From: Symsagittifera roscoffensis
Taxonomy: Eukaryota > Xenacoelomorpha > Acoela > Convolutidae
Length of the DNA stretch: 64,000 nucleotides
Assembly: GCF_963678635.1 (NCBI RefSeq)
Contig: NC_087062.1
Coordinates: forward strand, 59,871,584-59,935,583
Direction of reading: 5' to 3'
Below are positions 59,092-64,000 of the stretch, piece by piece (the stretch's first letter is position 1; every line of letters starts with the position of its first letter). Below the pieces are notes generated by a model. It searched no databases, was not told the origin of the DNA, and saw only the letters and a program-made list of their open reading frames with translations. Both the position numbers and the translations under genes were made by a program.

Positions 59092-60815
59092 AGTTTAACC
59101 CAAATGTGCTAATTGTCCCCAAAACCATCCTCTCTGCAAATAATCACTTCTAAAGAAAAATCTTGGTGCTCTAAACAACACTTTGTTTCGCCTTAATAAT
59201 ACATTTTACCACTGAAGAATGCGAATTACTTCCCCCAATCTAAACGTTACCTTCAGTGCTAATATGTTTTGTAAAGATGATGTTCATTTTTCTTCTGATG
59301 GTAAAAAAAACTTTCATTTTTTTGACCGCTCAGCTAACTTGTATATATTCATCAAAATTTTACTCTCTTCGCTGCTAAATTATGACAGACCACACGCACT
59401 GCCATGTTTGCAATTGCCACCTCCAAAAAGGAGGCATATAGTGTGTCATTTGCAAAGCTTACATCCATGTCTCATGTAGCGGGCCACAGAGCAGCAAGTT
59501 TTATTACGATGGGTTTTCCTGCATACCATACAACCCCGAGAACTTGGCAAAAAGGTCCAACTCCATCAAAAGACAAACAAGCACGGCCCCTGCACAACTC
59601 AGAAAGAAATATCTTCGGCAACACCTGAAAGAAACGTACGTCCCAACGCAACATAATCTTATCGATCGCCACCAGCAATCACTACAGTCCCCTTCGATCC
59701 CTGGAAATTTATCGACCAAGAACTTGAAATTAAAATAAACGACATATATAAAAATGTCGTTAACTGGAAACCGCGCTCCATAGTTCTAAGCAAAAACAAT
59801 CCCGGTTTCCAATTCATAGAATTACTAAAACAGCAGCTGTTGTCATTACCAGAAGAAATACCGAATTCTAACGTCGTACTGAAAGCAGCAATGATTCTCC
59901 CACATCTGCTGCTCCCCAAAAATAAATCAGAAACAAACGGATCTAATTCCAAAATTCTGAGCCGTCTAGTAGACAAACTGTGAGCTGCCTATGGAAGCAA
60001 GGCCTACTAGACGAATTTTTCACTGAAGCGAAAGCTCTCCAAGTTAGACATCCTAAATAGAAGTCCGAAGTAACCGAGGAAGTTAAGCAATCCGATAAAC
60101 TAATGAGTACAAGCAAAATATCTGCCGCCATGGGCTGCCTCTCAGACAACAAAACAAAAGTAGAACTTCCCTAAACGAAGTCCATGAAGGAAACACAGTC
60201 CTTAGTATCCTGAAAGAAAAACACCCTCAAGCCAAAACAGCGATTAATAACTAAACAACTGAAGTAAGTGAAGACCCATTGCCATACCACCCCTCTATAT
60301 TTGACCAAATAAACGCCAAGACAGTTCAAAAATCAACCCTGAAAACGCACGGAAGCCTCGGTCCCTCAGGTCTAGATGCATGCGAATGGAGAAGGATATT
60401 AACTCACTTTAACCAGACATCCATCGAGCTCTGCAAAACAATTGCTAAACTATCCTATACAATAGCAAGTAAAGTTCTACCCATTGAAAACTTAACGGCG
60501 TAAAACTCGTGTCGCCTGAAACCTCTGGACAAAAATCCAGGGGTACGGCCCATTGGTATAGGCGAACTTCCGAGAAGAATAAATGGCAAAACAACCACCC
60601 AATCTTTAAAATCAGATCTTAAAATCTCGGAAAAAATTTCCAACTCTGCTTAGGCTAGAAGTGAGGAATCGAATATGCTATCCACAGCTTGAGGAACGAG
60701 TTTGAGAAACCGGAAACAGACGCCATACTACTTATTGATGCAGAAAATGCTTTCAGCATCTCCAAATCGCCTAGAAACTTGTCTATGTCTCATCTTCACG
60801 TTGCCTCCGTTTCTC
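59092..60815 (+). pseudogene. Reverse-transcriptase element, copy 1 (truncated after motif A)
   Basis: Plus-strand decayed gene. ATG at 59392 begins a zinc-finger-like segment (CHVCNCHL, TAG, CVICKAYIHVSCSG). A shifted frame from about 59695 reads INDIYKNVVNWK and NVVLKAAMILPHLLL. From 60279: GPSGLDACEWRRIL, then after one TAA CRLKPLDKNPGVRPIGIGE, the RT fingers motif. At 60669-60763: FEKPETDAILLIDAENAF, motif A. It ends at about 60800 against gypsy copy 2. I cannot name the clade; it is neither PLE nor gypsy. Confidence 0.75.
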
Positions 60816-61011
60816 GAAGCGCATCATTACCTGTGTCCTTGCACCCCTGAGCCAAATGATTTAACAAGATTTCAAAGATTTTCTCAGCAGTGTCCCGCTG
60901 GTATTGCTTTTTGGCCATCACCCCATTTAGGGCTGTCCCTTCCAAGTTGCTGGTAAGCGCACTGCATTGTTGTCTTTCTGACAAGTCCTCTTCTTCAAAA
61001 TGCAGTTTCAT
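60796..61011 (-). pseudogene. Gag capsid-like region (copy 2)
   Basis: 71-residue frame: CSALTSNLEGTALNGVMAKK followed by AEKIFEILLNHLAQG matches the LEGxAxxW...F..L...F core of retrotransposon Gag capsids, in which the usual Trp is lost. Ends at the element breakpoint. Confidence 0.6.
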
Positions 61012-61016
61012 TACCT

Positions 61017-61751
61017 CTATCCAGGTATCAATACAGCCATCAGATTCGTTTTTATAGCATCTTGGTTTTTCTGAAAAACCCTTTTGGACTTTTCACTACG
61101 TTCATTGGTTCTACATAACCTCGTAAGAAATGTTTGCAAGGACCTGTTCAGAGGTTCAAAGGCTGTGGCCATTCTCCTATTCTGCTGCTCGTTGAAATTC
61201 ACCCTCGGCTCCCTACTGGGTTCTCCCGAGTTCGATTCCCCATTTTTTGATCCACTCCTGCCGCCTAGTAGCCCGTCCAACCTATCCATGATAGCCTGAG
61301 TTCGCCTCTCCATCATCGCATCTATCTTCGCGTCAAGAGTCCCAAGAGTCTGCTCTTGTCAAATTCTCAACTTCTCCATGTCGTCACTCAATCGTAACTC
61401 TCTTTGCTTAGCCTCCCTAGTCAATTGCGACAAGTTCTTTGCTAAGTGTTCATCCGTTCTCTTCTTCAAGCGTTTTTCGCTTCTGCTAGCTTCTTGTCTG
61501 TTGCGGTTAATCTCTTCCCGCAGACTTTCTCTCTCGACGTGGACTGCCCTTTCCAGTTCACTCATTCTTATGGATATCTGTTCATTCTGTTCTCGTATAC
61601 TGCCCACTATGTTGGTCAAGGCTTCTTCAATTGATGCTCCGTTTTCCACTAATGGCGTCACAGGTGGCGGTGTCACCCTGTCGATACCAGGTAGCTTGGT
61701 GCTGGTCGAGATTCGATTCTCCTTTGATTCTCCTACTCGACGTCTTTTCAC
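61017..61751 (-). pseudogene. Gag coiled-coil region (copy 2)
   Basis: Frames 61359-61751 and 61017-61316. The first has a long coiled coil (IREQNEQISIRMSELERAVH; REEINRNRQEASRSEKRLKK). The second has MMERRTQAIMDRLDGLLGG and a linker. Together with the capsid-like part they make a conventional Gag, broken by frameshifts. Confidence 0.6.
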
Positions 61752-62475
61752 TATCCACCTCTGGATCCGCCGGTACGTTGCTTAGCCCTGTGTTCCTACT
61801 CTCTCCAGTTCGCATTTCCGAGTTTGTCATATTCACAAAGACTCCTGACTGGCCTGATCCATTTGTGGTCTTGCTTATTGTCCTCACCACTCCAAATTGG
61901 TCCATGGTACCAGTCTCTCTATCGGTGTATGCGTCATTCTCCTGAGTCGAGCTATTGAGGCTGACTTGAGATCCAAAGTCATCTTGCCCGTCATCATCAT
62001 CTTCTTCTTCCTGGGTTTCTGCTTCATCGCCTGTACCCGTTCTCATAGTAAATGGAAAGAAACTTCCTAAAGTGTTCTTCACTCTTTCTGAAAACGATGA
62101 GGACGCGGTCGGTTTTTCCGTCATGCCAACCATCATGGTGTTGTCTCTGGGTGATCTTGTAGTAGCCAAATTTTCAGTAGAGATGTCGGACAGTTCCGAC
62201 ATCTCTTCTTGGTCCAGGGTCCCGGTGGAAGTAGCAAAACCTTGGCCTTGTTCTACCGGAGTAGATTCACTCGCCAATCTTTTGTTTCCTCTCCCTTCTG
62301 GTCCATGTCCCTCCTGGTTCTCATCCATGACAAGGTCCGACTGGACCTCTACCTCTAACCTTGCCTTTTGTCCTTCTGATAAATGTTTACTCCTGGTTTC
62401 AACCATTATGCCTGAAACTTTCTTCCCTTTGTCGGTCCGGGTTCGTGTGATCCTTTCCACAAAAGGGTCTCTCAT
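61627..62475 (-). CDS. Gag N-terminal region (copy 2)
   Basis: 282-residue frame from ATG 62475, homologous to copy B 52071-52873 but uninterrupted through DQFGVVRTISKTTNGSGQSG. Acidic, Ser/Thr-rich, with an EEEDDDDGQDD stretch. The last 30 residues are out of frame relative to copy B and the coiled-coil frame. Confidence 0.65.
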   Translation of the reverse strand: MRDPFVERITRTRTDKGKKVSGIMVETRSKHLSEGQKARLEVEVQSDLVMDENQEGHGPEGRGNKRLASESTPVEQGQGFATSTGTLDQEEMSELSDISTENLATTRSPRDNTMMVGMTEKPTASSSFSERVKNTLGSFFPFTMRTGTGDEAETQEEEDDDDGQDDFGSQVSLNSSTQENDAYTDRETGTMDQFGVVRTISKTTNGSGQSGVFVNMTNSEMRTGESRNTGLSNVPADPEVDSEKTSSRRIKGESNLDQHQATWYRQGDTATCDAISGKRSIN

Positions 62476-63077
62476 TGCTTTTCTCTATTTCTCTGGTATG
62501 AACTTCCTGGAGCTATCACCTAGTTAATGTAACCTTGAGTTGTCTAGACTCATTTTAAATTTATCATTTCTTACTGCGTACACACTCAATTCGATTGCTA
62601 GTCTCCTTGTTTCACTTATATAGTGACCACGAATCCTTGTATGTTATCACAGTACAGCGTGTATACAATTTGTTCACAATAATCGATTGTAGTTGTAAGA
62701 TATGAAGCTAGCACAATCTGATGATACCAATATATTTAAAATATAGTGTTCTCACTACCCAATCAAGCACAAATATTAATGAATTAAAACCAAAAATGAA
62801 GAAAAATAAGAATAATTTCAATGAAAAACGTATGTGTTTTGTAGTTTAGTCAGTCGCAATGTGACAGTCGAACTTGTTTCAAAAGAAAGAGCTTTCCCTG
62901 TTCGGTGCTCCACCAAACAGACAAAACTTGAAGGCAGTAATTTTCTCAGGTGGGCGTCTATTGCAACCACCGAGTCCTGTGTTACCTATCTGCCTTCGGA
63001 TTTCCCAAGCTAGTCCTACTAAAATCATCAAGGCAATCACTTTCCCAAAAAATATTTAATTTGGATTTTAATCCACA
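62476..63077 (-). other. Leader / possible 5' LTR of gypsy-like copy 2
   Basis: Counterpart of 52874-53470. Shared landmarks: tatgttatcacagtacagcg and cttgaaggcagtaatttt. Both copies end at TGTGGATT on the minus strand, after which their flanks are unrelated. Confidence 0.45.
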
Positions 63078-63136
63078 TAAGTCAGTGTTGAACTCTGTTT
63101 TCAGTTAGAACTAGAGTCGCGAATCTCCCTATTGAC

Positions 63137-64000
63137 TTGGCCTTTAAGTTTAACCCAAATGTGGTAATTATCCCCAAAACCATCCTCTCTGCAAATAATC
63201 ACTTCATAAAGAAAAATCTTGGTGCTCTAAACAACACTTTGTTTCGCCTTATTAATACATTTTACCACTCAAGAATCCAAATTACTTCCCCCAATCTAAA
63301 CGTTACCTTCCGTGCTAATATGTTTTCTAAAGATGATGTTCATTTTTCTTCTGATGGTAAAAAAACTTTCATTCTCAGCTAACTTGTATATATTCATCAA
63401 AATTTTACTGTCTTCGCTGCTAAATTATGGCCGACCACACGCACTGCCATGTTTGCAATTGACACCTCCAAAAAGGAGGCATATAGTGTGTCATTTGCAA
63501 AGCTTACATCCATGTCTCATGTAGCGGGCCACAGAGCAGCAAGTTTTATTACGATGGGTTTTCCTGCATACCATACACCCCCGAGAACTTGGCAAAAAGG
63601 TCCAACTCCATCAACAGACAAACAAGCACGGCCCCCAGCACAACTCAAAAAGAAACATCTTCGGCAACACCTGAAACAAACGTACTACCCAACGCAACAC
63701 AGTCTTATCGATCGCCCCCAGCAATCACTACAGCCCCTTCGATCCCTGGAAATTTATCGACCAAGAACTTGAAATTAAAATAAACGACATATATAAAAAT
63801 GTCGTTAACTGGAAATCGCGCTCCATAGTTCTTAGCAGAAACAAGCCCGGTTTCCAATTCATAGAATTACTAAACCAGCAGCTGTTGTCATTACCAGAAG
63901 AAATACCGAATTCTAACGTCGTACTGAAAGCAGCAATGATTCTCCCACATCTGCTGCTCCCCAAAACTAAATCAGAAACAAACGGATCCAATTCGAAAAC
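63137..64000 (+). pseudogene. Reverse-transcriptase element, copy 2 (runs off window)
   Basis: Matches copy 1 from aagtttaacccaaatg on. ATG at 63427 opens the same zinc-finger segment, with a TGA and then the same TAG before CVIC as in copy 1. It continues through NDIYKNVVNWKSRS and ALKAAMILPHLLL-like sequence to the window end. RT motifs would follow outside. Confidence 0.7.

Larger units (their letters stand above)
60796..63077 (-). mobile_element. Gypsy-like element copy 2 (leader plus gag only)
   Basis: Colinear with copy B from the TGTGGATT start (63077; copy B 53470) to gag, then retains a capsid region that copy B lost. It stops at 60796 inside gag, abutting the RT element. No pol sequence. 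The two leaders are about 95% alike by eye. Confidence 0.85.

Overview
The window is repeat-dense eukaryotic DNA, most likely from an invertebrate animal. The evidence is a mitochondrial ribosomal protein L15 (MRPL15) fragment, a hAT-type BED finger, Penelope-like elements (PLEs) with a GIY-YIG domain, and Ty3/gypsy-type gag-pol genes. I see no operons or bacterial signals. The species cannot be read from the sequence. Almost every base belongs to a mobile element or its debris, and most genes lie on the minus strand.

Layout. 1-535: edge of a hAT-like transposon. 536-10961: three head-to-tail PLE units. 10962-23845: a partial LTR element (copy A), with an LTR at 10962-11492, a 2410-bp segment repeated three times (11487-18715), then further coding sequence. 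23824-24492: an intronless, truncated MRPL15. 24540-33386: three more PLE units. 33387-53470: a second, fuller copy of the LTR element (copy B). Read from the high-coordinate end it has leader, gag remnant, protease, RT, RNase H, integrase, a macro-like domain, a long accessory coding region, 3' end and LTR. It is complicated by a 3.68-kb duplication and a 208-bp-arm palindrome. 53640-55680: a 25-bp minisatellite. 55681-57911: mostly anonymous DNA. 57912-58440: a solitary LTR. 58600-59060: a remnant of a second PLE lineage. 59092-60800 and 63137-64000: two copies of another reverse-transcriptase element on the plus strand, separated by a gag-only copy of the gypsy-like element (60796-63077).

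Two things stand out. First, the PLE reverse transcriptase carries a C4HC3 PHD finger inserted between RT motifs B and C (YVDD), present in all six units. Second, the gypsy-like element is very long. Its integrase is followed by a macro-like domain, and then by a region of about 6 kb. That region encodes coiled coil, SGNH-hydrolase-like blocks and about 1,200 residues I cannot assign, and it ends at a polypurine-like tract and a TGT...ACA LTR. Linking this accessory region to the gag-pol genes is an inference from strand, adjacency and the LTR. The copies are decayed by frameshifts, stops and deletions, so none looks autonomous.
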